From Micavibrio sp. UBA2705 (GTDB taxonomy: Bacteria; Pseudomonadota; Alphaproteobacteria; Micavibrionales; Micavibrionaceae), in the NCBI GenBank assembly GCA_002354205.1, contig DELD01000064.1, positions 1 to 39,400 on the forward strand: 39,400 bases of DNA, read 5' to 3'. The number at the start of each line of letters is the position of its first letter. Position 1 is the first letter of the stretch. The notes beneath the pieces were generated by a model that saw only the letters and a list, made by a program, of their open reading frames with translations, was not told where the DNA came from and made no database searches. This document shows, in pieces, positions 8,249-17,104 of the stretch. Both the position numbers and the translations under genes were made by a program.

Positions 8249-8364
8249 CACAAGGAAGCATGTAAAAAAATACGTGATATATGAAAAACAGACTTCTTTT
8301 AAGCTGTTGAACTAAAAAGAAAGCACAAGAAAAGCAATTATATTTAGTTTTCATAATATTATTG

Positions 8365-8393
8365 TTGACTCTTACACAGAATCTGTATATCAA
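8365..8393 (+). promoter_or_regulatory. Sigma-70-like promoter of the second CYTH-like gene
   Basis: TTGACT (8365-8370), 17-bp spacer, TATCAA (8388-8393), 55 bp before the ATG. The two paralogues therefore seem to have separate promoters. Confidence 0.5.
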
Positions 8394-8447
8394 TAGTCAG
8401 TAATATATTTCGTTGGCAGCACAATTTAAGTATTTGGTAGGGAAAAT

Positions 8448-9698
8448 ATGAGCGTTGTATTGAAGAAACTAATAGAAGAAGCAAAAGCACTTGATGGCAC
8501 GACCATGCCCAAGGACGCTTTGAAGTCCGCATTCCAACGCTCGGCACATGCCAGCTATGGCCTGCCAGATGATTATGAGAATGAGCTAAAATTCTGCTCC
8601 TCCAAGTCAGTCAGCGAGATTCAAAAAGAGATTCAAACATTGTTTTCTACCACAAGCCGTCACGATTCATCGTCTGACGGTTTTTTTGTGCTCAAAAAGA
8701 CAGCTGAAGAAAATGCATATTATCTGACAAGCATTCAAGTCGACAGCGTTACAAAAGATGATGACGGTAATATTATTGATTCAAACGCCATTCAAAAAGC
8801 AGATCACCAAATGCGTGTCCGCTTAGCATTCCACCCCAATGTCGTCGAAGATAAAGCGAATAAAGAAAATCAAAACGCCCGTAAGTTTAAAACCAATAAT
8901 GTTATGTCCAGCTTTGGCGCATCACAAATATATGGTTACCCTGAAGTGTCCGTAAAGACTCTTCTTTCAACAAGCGAGAATCAAGAACGCGGCGAATTTG
9001 AAGTTTTCCTTAAAGATGATGATTATGCAGGCACGATCCTTAAAGAAAAAGGCCACGCCCTTGCCCCATCATTCAAAAAGAAATTAGAGCAGCTTGATAA
9101 CGACACCAATACAGAACTTTGCGCAGAGGCCATTTGCATGACCCGCCGCATGATGTTCTATGGCGTACATTATGTTGCTGAGCACAACGCCTATGTTGGT
9201 TATGAGTGCACAATTGATAACAACCAATTCGCAGATGTTGAAATGCGCACATCAAAAGCATATTCAGACCGCGAAATGGAGTTTGAAGCCCATTACATTT
9301 TCCCAGCTGATGGCCGCGCGCTATCTGAGCAAGAACAAAAAGAAATCCTCGACGCATCAACAGACGCGCTCAATAAACATATCGAGGATAACACAACATC
9401 CTTCAAACCAAGTTGGGGCAGCAAAATGGAACGCGCATCAGCCGCCGCCCGCAAAATGCGCACAGCTTTGAACAAAAAATTCAACGCCGTAAATGACAAC
9501 AACGGGCAAGTACCTGACATCCACCCATGTTTAGAGCTGCAAAGACACCCAGGTGAGCTCTTACAAAATAACATTGGCGGCTTATACAACATGTCTTTAA
9601 AAATCGAATCTCCTGTTTGCGATAGCAACAGCGCGGATTGGATCAAACAAAGACGTATTAGAGCTGAATTTGTTGAGCCACAAAGCAAACAAGCTTAG
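8448..9698 (+). CDS. Divergent CYTH/triphosphate-tunnel-like protein, paralogue 2
   Basis: This 416-aa protein is a paralogue of the gene before it. It shares EAICMTRR.. against AVCMTRR.., a shared GYECTIDNNQF-type block, and 'GSKMERA' in the C-terminal third. The CYTH-like series is again complete: ENELK (44-48, ExExK), YYLTSIQVDS (91-100), MRVRL (122-126), VSVKT then RGEFEVF (167-187), MTRRMMFY (231-238), and YECTIDNNQF then REMEFEA (252-281). The region after about 330 is helical and basic, differs more between copies, and may bind a partner. An AGGGAA-like ribosome site precedes the ATG. The kinase gene begins only 12 nt after its stop, so it may be co-transcribed with purine or nucleotide metabolism genes. 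Confidence 0.55.
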   Translation: MSVVLKKLIEEAKALDGTTMPKDALKSAFQRSAHASYGLPDDYENELKFCSSKSVSEIQKEIQTLFSTTSRHDSSSDGFFVLKKTAEENAYYLTSIQVDSVTKDDDGNIIDSNAIQKADHQMRVRLAFHPNVVEDKANKENQNARKFKTNNVMSSFGASQIYGYPEVSVKTLLSTSENQERGEFEVFLKDDDYAGTILKEKGHALAPSFKKKLEQLDNDTNTELCAEAICMTRRMMFYGVHYVAEHNAYVGYECTIDNNQFADVEMRTSKAYSDREMEFEAHYIFPADGRALSEQEQKEILDASTDALNKHIEDNTTSFKPSWGSKMERASAAARKMRTALNKKFNAVNDNNGQVPDIHPCLELQRHPGELLQNNIGGLYNMSLKIESPVCDSNSADWIKQRRIRAEFVEPQSKQA

Positions 9699-9710
9699 TA
9701 TATAATCACC

Positions 9711-10706
9711 ATGAAAATTTTAGCACTTGGAAATGCTGTTATTGATGTAACAGCAAATATTGAAGATAACTTTCTTGATACACATAATATCGAGAAAGGA
9801 TTATGCTATGAAGCACATATCGACCAAGTCCCTGCTTATCTGGAAAAGCTTAAAAACCTTGGCGTTGAAGTATCATATAGCGCGGGGGGAAGCGCCGCAA
9901 ACACTATGGTCTGCATCGCCGCCCTTGGCGGAAAATCATCTTTTAGCGGCTTTATCAGCGCCGATAAAGATGGCGCTTTCTTCAAAGACAGCCTCGCCCT
10001 TTATGATGTTGATACGAATGACATGATTATCCGCCCTGACGACGAAACAGGAAAAATCTTCATCCTTGTTACACCAGACTGTCAGCGCAGCTTCATGTCA
10101 TTTCATGGCGCATCGGCAACAGCAAAGCCCGAAAAAGCGCATGAGGAAATGATCCGCGCCAATGATGCACTCTACATTGAAGGATTCTCGCTTTATTCGC
10201 CGCGTGGTTATGACATGTTCAAAGCCGCCGCAGACATTGCACGCGACGAAGGCAAATTAATCATCTTCAACCCATGTGATGCCAATGTCGTCGCAGAAAA
10301 AGCAGATAGCGTTGATGATTTAATGCAGCGCGCTGATATCATCATAGCCAACCGCCTCGAGGCGCTCGCCATGACGCATACCAAAACATTAGATGACGCA
10401 TTAACCGCCCTTGGCAAAATGAATAAAAAATGCGTTGTCATTACCGATAGTGCGAATGGCGCATATATTATCGAAGGCGGCGCTTTAACCCATAGCCCCA
10501 TAAAACGTAACCCCGCCAAAATCGTTAACGATAATGGCGCTGGCGATAATTTTGCGGGCGGTTTTTTGTTTGGCTATTTACAGCAAGGACTAAAGGCTAG
10601 CGAAGCTGCGCAAATCGGGCATTTATGCGCCGGTTATATTTTGGAACAAAGCGCCTCACGCCCTGCGCAAAAAGACGACTTGAAAAAGCTGCTTTCCGCG
10701 TTATAA
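9711..10706 (+). CDS. PfkB-family kinase, adenosine-kinase-like
   Basis: The 331-aa ribokinase-fold (PfkB) protein has 'GNAVIDVTA' at the N-terminus, the substrate motif 'SAGGSAANTMVCIAALGG' (57-74), and the C-terminal signature 'NDNGAGDNFAGGFLFGYL' (273-290), in which Asp279 is the catalytic base. Proteins with this start and length in alphaproteobacteria are usually called adenosine kinase or sugar kinase; the substrate cannot be fixed here. It starts 12 nt after the second CYTH-like gene, without a clear ribosome site, and is followed after 34 nt by the deaminase-like gene. This suggests a nucleotide-salvage operon. Confidence 0.85.
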   Translation: MKILALGNAVIDVTANIEDNFLDTHNIEKGLCYEAHIDQVPAYLEKLKNLGVEVSYSAGGSAANTMVCIAALGGKSSFSGFISADKDGAFFKDSLALYDVDTNDMIIRPDDETGKIFILVTPDCQRSFMSFHGASATAKPEKAHEEMIRANDALYIEGFSLYSPRGYDMFKAAADIARDEGKLIIFNPCDANVVAEKADSVDDLMQRADIIIANRLEALAMTHTKTLDDALTALGKMNKKCVVITDSANGAYIIEGGALTHSPIKRNPAKIVNDNGAGDNFAGGFLFGYLQQGLKASEAAQIGHLCAGYILEQSASRPAQKDDLKKLLSAL

Positions 10707-10740
10707 TCACATCCCGTTAACCAACAGAATATTTGTCACT

Positions 10741-11718
10741 ATGCATGATGACTTATTGCCAATCGCTGCGATGGAACGCGCAGTTGATATTGTCCTTAGC
10801 TCCCCTCACCCGACCAGCAAAGTCTCGGCGGCCTTATTCGGGCGTGACCTCAATGGTGATGATTATATTATCGCGCGCACCAATCGCTGGCCGGAGCGTA
10901 TTGAACAATGCTTTACCCAAGATGAACGCATCGGCAATAGCAGCGGCACAATCCATGCCGAAACAGCTTGCATCCTTGCTGCGCCCTACACCAAGGACGC
11001 ATCAATTTGCGTAACCGATCCGTTTTGCCCGAACTGCGCCAAGAACATTGTTGAAGCAGGTATCAAGGCCGTTTATATCGACCATAAAGGCTTTATCAAG
11101 GATTTCGCGGCGCGGCGTGGGCACGACTTTGAAAACATGTCATTAAAAATCGTTGAGCGCGCAGGCATAGCCATTTTTGAAGTCATCCGTAAAGACAAAA
11201 TCATACAGCCGATACAAATCCCAAAAGAAGGTTATCGCCCCAAAAGTGATAATCCACCAACCATTAAACCATTAGAACAATCCCCTTCAATGGCGCTGTT
11301 CTTAAACGAAGTTAACGCCGCCAAAAACATCTATGATGCGGATACCCCATTTTGCGTTGCCCTTTCCGAAGACCGCCACGGCGCATTATACAGCATTACG
11401 TTAAGCGCCCATTTGTCGCGTGGTATTAAAGGCAGTGAGCCTGAAGCCCCCGCCCATCAATTAGAACAAAAATACAATTACACCATCCCACCGCTGAATC
11501 GTTTGATGATTGGCGCGCATAAATATGGTCATCGCGTACTGGATGATTACATTTATTTATCGCACATCCCATCAGGACGAGAACTTATCAATTTAATGGG
11601 GGAAGAGGGGCAGCAAACACTGTATTTTGACAAAAGCAAAAACATGACAAAATATTCATCGCCGAAAGCTCTAATGCAGCTCACCCAAGCAGGCCTTGTA
11701 AAAGCAGAATATATCTAA
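10741..11718 (+). CDS. CMP/dCMP-deaminase-like protein with long C-terminal extension
   Basis: The first 150 or so residues of this 325-aa protein form a cytidine/deoxycytidylate deaminase domain. It has the zinc motif IHAET (71-75, His72 ligand and Glu74 proton donor) and PFCPNC (94-99, Cys96 and Cys99 ligands). The remaining 170 residues (linker near 165-180, then a domain ending with 'GRELINLMGEEG...KALMQLTQAGLV') match nothing I recognise. The classical dCMP deaminase is about 150-180 aa, so this is a two-domain form. It follows a PfkB kinase, which fits nucleoside salvage. The ATG at 10741 has no obvious ribosome site, and Met12 (10774) is an alternative. Confidence 0.7.
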   Translation: MHDDLLPIAAMERAVDIVLSSPHPTSKVSAALFGRDLNGDDYIIARTNRWPERIEQCFTQDERIGNSSGTIHAETACILAAPYTKDASICVTDPFCPNCAKNIVEAGIKAVYIDHKGFIKDFAARRGHDFENMSLKIVERAGIAIFEVIRKDKIIQPIQIPKEGYRPKSDNPPTIKPLEQSPSMALFLNEVNAAKNIYDADTPFCVALSEDRHGALYSITLSAHLSRGIKGSEPEAPAHQLEQKYNYTIPPLNRLMIGAHKYGHRVLDDYIYLSHIPSGRELINLMGEEGQQTLYFDKSKNMTKYSSPKALMQLTQAGLVKAEYI

Positions 11719-11731
11719 ACCAAGGAATATT

Positions 11732-11947
11732 TTAAGAAGGCACGTTTTTGCACGGAATAAGGCTACGGCCTTTTTGCTCTTTTTTAATCGCATCGCTTAA
11801 CGCTTCGCTATCTGCACCATCATCCTTTACCGCTTTTTGAAAAGACGGGCATGAAGACTGGCCAAAATTCTGACAGTTTTTGCAGCCCTCATCAGCATTG
11901 TCGACAATATCTTTTGCACGCGTTTTTATGTCTTTATTTTTACCCAT
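11732..11947 (-). CDS. Small four-cysteine protein, unknown function
   Basis: This 71-aa protein is unrecognised. It has Cys22, Cys25, Cys33 and Cys66 (EGCKNCQNFGQSSC, then IPCKNVPS), a set that could bind zinc or an iron-sulfur cluster. The rest is charged and probably helical. It is convergent with the deaminase-like gene (13-nt gap) and 26 nt downstream of the acidic 391-aa gene on the same strand, probably in the same transcript. Confidence 0.6.
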   Translation of the reverse strand: MGKNKDIKTRAKDIVDNADEGCKNCQNFGQSSCPSFQKAVKDDGADSEALSDAIKKEQKGRSLIPCKNVPS

Positions 11948-11973
11948 GATGCATTGCTCCCTCTATGCGTTAT

Positions 11974-13149
11974 TTAATGTAGAAATGGCGTTAATGTCGC
12001 GCTCCGCGTACAAAACACAGATTCGCCTGCAGTTTTATTTTCTTTATCTTTTTGCCCCTGTGCGCGGCATTGATTCAGCGCTTGCGCACGCATACGAAGT
12101 TCATTGCGTATCTCTGTTTGCAAAGAAGCCAACATGTAACTAAACAAATCAGCATCTTCATCGCCAATTTCGCCAGCGAGTTCATCGACCCATTCTTCGA
12201 GCAAGGATAGCGTTTCTTTAAAATCGTCAGCATCTATATCGGCGTCAATAAAGCTGTGTGCCATATCACCCATCTGCGCGAAATAACACTCATATGCCCA
12301 GTCCTGCGCTTGATCGAGGGCTTTTAATATCTTTTCATCACCCTCTTCTATGTCATCCAAGCTCTTCATTTGGTCTAGTTGATCCTGCAACAACCCGATA
12401 ACATCCCCTACAGGGCCTGCTTCATCACCGGGAAGACCATGCTCAACAATCAACTCTTCTAAACTATCTGTATAGAAAACTGGCATAATTTCACACAACA
12501 CCGATATAACATTTTGCGTTAATGGCAACGTCATGTCTTCATTTTCACCAATAGCCATTTGTATAAATATCGCATCTTCTGCAGCATTTTGCACTTCAGC
12601 TTCCAAAACCGCCATCGGGTCTTCATTTTCTTCATATTTACGTTCGAGATCTACAGCAAGATGCGGGTAGAGCATTGCCATATATTCAATGGTCGGCATG
12701 TAAGCTTCTGCGCGCTCATAGTCATTCTTAGCCAGCATTTCATCGCTTTGCCCCATCAAACCATTAAAAATAATTGAAATCGATTGCGCATCATCCCCCA
12801 CAGCGTCGAGCACTGTCTCAATATAATGTTCCGAAACGCCCGCATAATAGGCAACCACCGTATCCGCCAAGTCATCTATTGCGCCCATAAGCTGCGCGTT
12901 CAGCAAGCCACGCGCCCTCATATCCAAACGATACTCGTTGATACAATCCAAAACTGTATTGTCGCTTACCGCAAATTTGCCAGTAATTTCACAATCAGGG
13001 TGAATAATAGGGTTTTTCGCACAAAGCCCCGCGATTTCATCATAACTCGGTATCGCTGTAAACTCGATTAACTCGCCTGCGCTATCCATTATAACCATAG
13101 GGTGCTGCGCGATAATGTCATTTATTTTGCTGTAATCCATTCCACTCAC
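11974..13149 (-). CDS. Acidic hypothetical protein (391 aa)
   Basis: I do not recognise this protein. It is strongly acidic (many Asp/Glu, for example DDIEEGDEKIL and EIGDEDADLF), appears all-helical, and has no signal peptide or membrane segment. The last 40 residues change to a basic, low-complexity tail (GQKDKENKTAGE). Its start overlaps the stop of the 129-aa gene (ATGA at 13146-13149), so the two are translationally coupled. An N-terminal ATG at Met1 or Met4 is possible; Met4 (13140) may be the real start. Confidence 0.6.
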   Translation of the reverse strand: MSGMDYSKINDIIAQHPMVIMDSAGELIEFTAIPSYDEIAGLCAKNPIIHPDCEITGKFAVSDNTVLDCINEYRLDMRARGLLNAQLMGAIDDLADTVVAYYAGVSEHYIETVLDAVGDDAQSISIIFNGLMGQSDEMLAKNDYERAEAYMPTIEYMAMLYPHLAVDLERKYEENEDPMAVLEAEVQNAAEDAIFIQMAIGENEDMTLPLTQNVISVLCEIMPVFYTDSLEELIVEHGLPGDEAGPVGDVIGLLQDQLDQMKSLDDIEEGDEKILKALDQAQDWAYECYFAQMGDMAHSFIDADIDADDFKETLSLLEEWVDELAGEIGDEDADLFSYMLASLQTEIRNELRMRAQALNQCRAQGQKDKENKTAGESVFCTRSATLTPFLH

Positions 13150-13535
13150 CTTAAATCTAACTTATATGTTTTCAATGTCTCTTTAACGAAGATGTCTAAC
13201 TGTTTCGCTTTATAACAATCTTGGAATGCGTTTTCACTATGCCCCACTTTAAACGCTGCTCTCTGGCTTTTTAATGCATCTAAACAGACAAGCCATTCAT
13301 CCTTAAGCAACGAAGCGCTTCCCTCTTCTAACGCATTTTCAAGGCGAATTTCAAGCTGCGCGGCACGGCGGAACACATCACGGCGATAGCTTTCCGTTTT
13401 ATCGCTCGCCCAGTCATTAAACAAAGATAATACGCCCTGAGGCTTGTCTGGCTCATGCTCACCACGCTGATCTTTACGGCGCTGATCTTCATTTCTATAA
13501 ATTTTTTGAGGCTGTAATCCGCCCATTTTATCCAC
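13146..13535 (-). CDS. Hypothetical charged protein (129 aa)
   Basis: This unrecognised, highly charged protein has a disordered basic/acidic start (YRNEDQRRKDQRGEHEPDK) followed by helices. It is the first gene of a minus-strand group (129 aa, 391 aa, 71 aa) transcribed away from dnaK and overlaps the next gene by an ATGA. Met4 is an alternative start. An upstream minus-strand CTTGAAA box (13603-13609) could be part of a heat-shock-type promoter, but the -10 part is poor. Confidence 0.6.
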   Translation of the reverse strand: MDKMGGLQPQKIYRNEDQRRKDQRGEHEPDKPQGVLSLFNDWASDKTESYRRDVFRRAAQLEIRLENALEEGSASLLKDEWLVCLDALKSQRAAFKVGHSENAFQDCYKAKQLDIFVKETLKTYKLDLR

Positions 13536-13850
13536 CCTATATGCTGCTTTTTATCGTTCTTTTTTAATGCAATACAAGGAGTTTACATAAGTTAAGCGGC
13601 GCTTTCAAGTAAAAAAATTAACAAAAAGTTAATCCAAATCGCCCCGTCATGCGTATGAAGTTATGTGAGAGCGATAAATGTCCACTATTTTCGGAATTTA
13701 TTTACCTCTTACATATTGCATTTACTAGACTGATGGCTATTATATACGCAATCGAGTATATGAACAGTCCCACGATAGTAATAGGGAATAGATGATGGTG
13801 CCTATGGTAGGGCCATTAACGATATTCGCCACTAACTGAAAGGTATTAAA
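13536..13850. promoter_or_regulatory. Divergent regulatory region upstream of dnaK
   Basis: This 315-nt gap holds a likely dnaK promoter: TTGCAT (13716-13721), 16-bp spacer, TATTAT (13738-13743). It also has an inverted repeat ATTAAC-5-GTTAAT (13617-13633) and a minus-strand CTTGAAA. I see no CIRCE element (TTAGCACTC-N9-GAGTGCTAA) and no clear RpoH promoter on the plus strand. No convincing gene is present. Confidence 0.5.
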
Positions 13851-15785
13851 ATGAGCAAAGTCATTGGTATTGACCTTGGTACAACCAACTCTTGTGTAGC
13901 CGTAATGGATGGTAAAGATCCACGGGTAATTGAAAACTCTGAAGGCACACGTACCACCCCCTCAATGGTAGCAATCACCAAAGATGGGGAACAACTCGTC
14001 GGGCAGCCTGCAAAACGTCAGGCCGTGACAAACCCAGAAAACACACTCTATGCAGTAAAACGTCTTATTGGCCGTCGTTATGACGATGCCGCCGTTCAAG
14101 ATATGATGGACAAAGCGCCATTCAAAATCATTGAAGGCGAAAATGGCGATGCATGGGTCGAAGTCGATGGCGAAAAATACGCCCCCGCACAAATTGCTGC
14201 GATGATTTTGACAAAAATGAAAGAAACAGCAGAAAGCTTCCTTGGCGCAGACGTCACAGAAGCCGTTATCACTGTTCCTGCTTACTTTAACGATGCACAG
14301 CGTCAAGCAACCAAAGATGCAGGCCGCATTGCTGGCCTAGATGTTCTGCGTATCATCAACGAGCCAACAGCCGCGGCATTATCATATGGCCTCGACAAGG
14401 AAGAAAGCGGCGTTATCGCAGTTTATGACCTTGGTGGCGGTACATTTGATATTTCAATTCTTGAAATTGGCGATGGCGTATTCGAAGTTAAATCAACCAA
14501 TGGTGACACATTCCTTGGTGGTGAAGACTTTGACCTACGCATCATCGACTTCTTGGCTGAAGAGTTCAAAAAGGAACAAGGTATTGATCTAAAAAAAGAC
14601 AATCTTGCCCTACAGCGCCTAAAAGAAGCCGCTGAAAAAGCAAAGATCGAACTTTCAAGTGCGCAGTCAACTGATGTGAACTTACCGTTCATTACTGCAG
14701 ATGCTTCAGGACCGAAACACCTGAACATCAAGCTCACACGCGCAAAATTAGAATCGCTTGTTGATGATTTAATCAAACGTTCTATCGAACCGTTAAAAGC
14801 AGCTCTGAAAGATGCTGGCTATAAGCCGTCTGACATTGACGAAGTTGTTATGGTTGGTGGTATGACACGTATGCCAAAAGTCATTAGCGCTGTTAAAGAC
14901 TTCTTTGGCAAAGAGCCACATAAAGGCGTTAACCCTGATGAGGTTGTTGCCAATGGTGCGGCAATTCAAGGCGGCGTATTGCAAGGTGATGTGAAAGACG
15001 TTCTTCTTCTTGATGTAACGCCACTTTCACTCGGCATTGAAACTTTAGGCGGCGTGTTCACACGTTTGATTGACCGTAACACGACAATCCCGACTAAAAA
15101 ATCACAAACTTTCTCTACCGCAGAAGACAACCAAAGCGCTGTGACTATTCGCGTTTTCCAAGGCGAACGTGAAATGGCGGCTGACAATAAAATGCTTGGT
15201 CAATTTGACCTTGTCGGCATCCCACCAGCGCCGCGCGGCGTTCCACAGGTCGAAGTCACATTCGACATTGATGCGAACGGTATCGTACAGGTTTCTGCAA
15301 AAGACAAAGCGACCAATAAAGAACAGCAAATTCGTATCCAAGCATCTGGCGGCCTGTCAGATGATGATATCGACCAAATGGTTCAGGACGCGGAAAGCAA
15401 CGCCGAAAAAGATAAAGCCAAGCGTGAAGAAGTTGAAGCACGCAACAGCGCAGAATCACTCATCCATGCCACTGAAAACAGCATAGAAGAGCTTGGCGGT
15501 AAAATTGGCGATGAAGATAAAGCTGGCGCAGAAGACGCTATTAAAGAGCTTAAAGCGGCTCTTGAAGGTGAAGACGCAGCAGAAATCAAAGCTAAAACGG
15601 ACGCTTTACAGCAAGCATCAATGAAAATTGGTGAAGCAATGTATCGCGCATCACAAGAAGAAGGCGCTGCAGAATCTGAAAGCGCATCAACTGAAAGTGG
15701 CAAGGCCGAAGAAGGCGACGACCTTTCAAATGATGATGACGTTCTTGATGCAGACTTCACTGTTGATGACGAAGATAAAAAGTAG
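13851..15785 (+). CDS. dnaK: Chaperone DnaK (Hsp70)
   Basis: This 644-aa protein is the cytosolic ATP-dependent chaperone that folds nascent and stressed proteins with DnaJ and GrpE. The nucleotide-binding domain begins 'GIDLGTTNSCVAVMDG' and contains 'NEPTAAALSYGLD' and 'VYDLGGGTFDISILEI'. The linker 'DVLLLDVTPLSLGIETLGG' is intact, followed by the substrate-binding domain with 'ASGGLSDDDIDQMVQDAE', a helical lid, and an acidic tail ending DADFTVDDEDKK. AAAGGT precedes the ATG. It is followed by a hairpin terminator and then dnaJ, the usual order in proteobacteria. Confidence 0.98.
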   Translation: MSKVIGIDLGTTNSCVAVMDGKDPRVIENSEGTRTTPSMVAITKDGEQLVGQPAKRQAVTNPENTLYAVKRLIGRRYDDAAVQDMMDKAPFKIIEGENGDAWVEVDGEKYAPAQIAAMILTKMKETAESFLGADVTEAVITVPAYFNDAQRQATKDAGRIAGLDVLRIINEPTAAALSYGLDKEESGVIAVYDLGGGTFDISILEIGDGVFEVKSTNGDTFLGGEDFDLRIIDFLAEEFKKEQGIDLKKDNLALQRLKEAAEKAKIELSSAQSTDVNLPFITADASGPKHLNIKLTRAKLESLVDDLIKRSIEPLKAALKDAGYKPSDIDEVVMVGGMTRMPKVISAVKDFFGKEPHKGVNPDEVVANGAAIQGGVLQGDVKDVLLLDVTPLSLGIETLGGVFTRLIDRNTTIPTKKSQTFSTAEDNQSAVTIRVFQGEREMAADNKMLGQFDLVGIPPAPRGVPQVEVTFDIDANGIVQVSAKDKATNKEQQIRIQASGGLSDDDIDQMVQDAESNAEKDKAKREEVEARNSAESLIHATENSIEELGGKIGDEDKAGAEDAIKELKAALEGEDAAEIKAKTDALQQASMKIGEAMYRASQEEGAAESESASTESGKAEEGDDLSNDDDVLDADFTVDDEDKK

Positions 15786-15803
15786 TCCAACCTGATTAAA
15801 GAG

Positions 15804-15852
15804 AGCTTTGGCCAATTCCGTTAAGTGTTTTGGCCAAAGCTTATTTTTAATC
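15804..15852 (+). terminator. Hairpin between dnaK and dnaJ
   Basis: A perfect 12-bp stem AGCTTTGGCCAA (15804-15815) with TTGGCCAAAGCT (15830-15841), 14-nt loop, followed by TATTTTTAAT. It could be a partial terminator that lowers dnaJ expression relative to dnaK. Confidence 0.75.
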
Positions 15853-15874
15853 CGATACATATTGAGCATAGACC

Positions 15875-17041
15875 ATGTCTGAAAAAGACCTATATGAAAT
15901 TCTTGGTGTTGACCGTAATGCTGATGCCGATACGATTAAAAAATCTTATCGTAAGCTCGCGTTAAAATACCACCCTGATCAAAACAAAGACAACCCAGAA
16001 GCAGAAGCGAAATTCAAAGAAATCTCACATGCTTATGACATCTTAAAAGACACGCAAAAGAAACAAATGTACGACCAGTTTGGTGAACGTGCATTCCAAA
16101 ATGGCGGCGGCGCAGGCGCTGGTGGCCCTGGCGGCTTTGGCGGCTTCCAAGGCGGCGGCGGTTTCGGCGATATATTTGAAGAAATGTTTGGCGACTTTAT
16201 GGGCGGCGGCGGTCGCGCGCAGCAAGGGCGCAGCTCTGCAATGCGTGGATCTGATGTTCAGTTTTCAATGGATGTAAGTCTTGAAGATGCGTTTAGCGGC
16301 AAAGAAGCCAATATCCGCGTGCCTACGGTAGAAAGCTGTGAAGGCTGTAGCGGCACTGGCGCAGAAGATGGCAGCGGCACTGAAAACTGTAGCACATGCG
16401 CAGGCCAAGGCCGCGTGCGTGCACAGCAAGGATTCTTTACCATAGAACGCGCCTGCCCCACATGTAATGGCGCAGGACAAATTATTCGCAACCCTTGCCG
16501 CAAATGTAGTGGTCAAGGCCGCCTTAAAGGCAGCAAAAAGTTGAAAGTCAACATTCCCGCCGGCATTGATGATGGACGAAGAATCCGCATTAGCGGCGAA
16601 GGCGAAGCCGGCGTTCGCGGCGGCCCTGCTGGTGATTTATATATCCTAATCAGCGTCAAACCACATAATATGTTTAAACGCGCAGACAGTAATTTACATT
16701 GTCATGTACCGATTGCCTTTACATCCGCTGCGCTTGGCGGTGAGGTTGAAGTACCGACCATTGACGGCAAAACCGCGCAGGTTAAAATTCCTGCGGGTAC
16801 ACAAAGTGGTCAACAATTCCGCCTCAAAGGCAAAGGTATGCCTGTGCTGAAAAGCGGCGCCAAAGGTGATATGTTCGTTGAAATTTTCGTTGAAACGCCA
16901 GTGAATTTATCTAAAAAGCAAACACAGCTTTTAAAGCAATTCGCCGATGAAGGCCCGAAAAAAGGCAGCCCATCAAACAGTCCAGAATCTGAAGGTTTTT
17001 TCAGTAAAGTCAAAGATATGTGGTCTGATTTGAAAGATTAG
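15875..17041 (+). CDS. dnaJ: Co-chaperone DnaJ (Hsp40)
   Basis: This 388-aa class A Hsp40 stimulates the ATPase of DnaK and delivers unfolded clients. It has a J domain with HPD at 33-35, a Gly/Phe-rich linker (about 75-120), four zinc-binding CXXCXGXG repeats (CEGCSGTG, CSTCAGQG, CPTCNGAG, CRKCSGQG), and two C-terminal client-binding domains. It lies 89 nt after dnaK and is followed by a bidirectional terminator. Confidence 0.97.
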   Translation: MSEKDLYEILGVDRNADADTIKKSYRKLALKYHPDQNKDNPEAEAKFKEISHAYDILKDTQKKQMYDQFGERAFQNGGGAGAGGPGGFGGFQGGGGFGDIFEEMFGDFMGGGGRAQQGRSSAMRGSDVQFSMDVSLEDAFSGKEANIRVPTVESCEGCSGTGAEDGSGTENCSTCAGQGRVRAQQGFFTIERACPTCNGAGQIIRNPCRKCSGQGRLKGSKKLKVNIPAGIDDGRRIRISGEGEAGVRGGPAGDLYILISVKPHNMFKRADSNLHCHVPIAFTSAALGGEVEVPTIDGKTAQVKIPAGTQSGQQFRLKGKGMPVLKSGAKGDMFVEIFVETPVNLSKKQTQLLKQFADEGPKKGSPSNSPESEGFFSKVKDMWSDLKD

Positions 17042-17067
17042 CAGCTCAGGCAGTTAGATAAATATTG

Positions 17068-17099
17068 AAAAAAGCACGCCCCCTATAGCGTGCTTTTTT
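17068..17099. terminator. Bidirectional terminator between dnaJ and the outer-membrane-type protein gene
   Basis: Stem AAAAAAGCACGC (17068-17079) with GCGTGCTTTTTT (17088-17099) and an 8-nt loop. The A and T runs allow it to act on both strands, for dnaJ (+) and the convergent gene ending at 17105 (-). Confidence 0.85.
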
Positions 17100-17104
17100 A
17101 ATGA

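Noticed and set aside
13536..13850. CIRCE element or thermosensor upstream of dnaK
   Set aside because: No TTAGCACTC inverted repeat and no clear ROSE-type leader was found.
15383..15790. Minus-strand open frame opposite the dnaK C-terminus
   Set aside because: It is Ser/Ala-rich antisense of the Glu/Ala-rich lid of DnaK and has no independent support.
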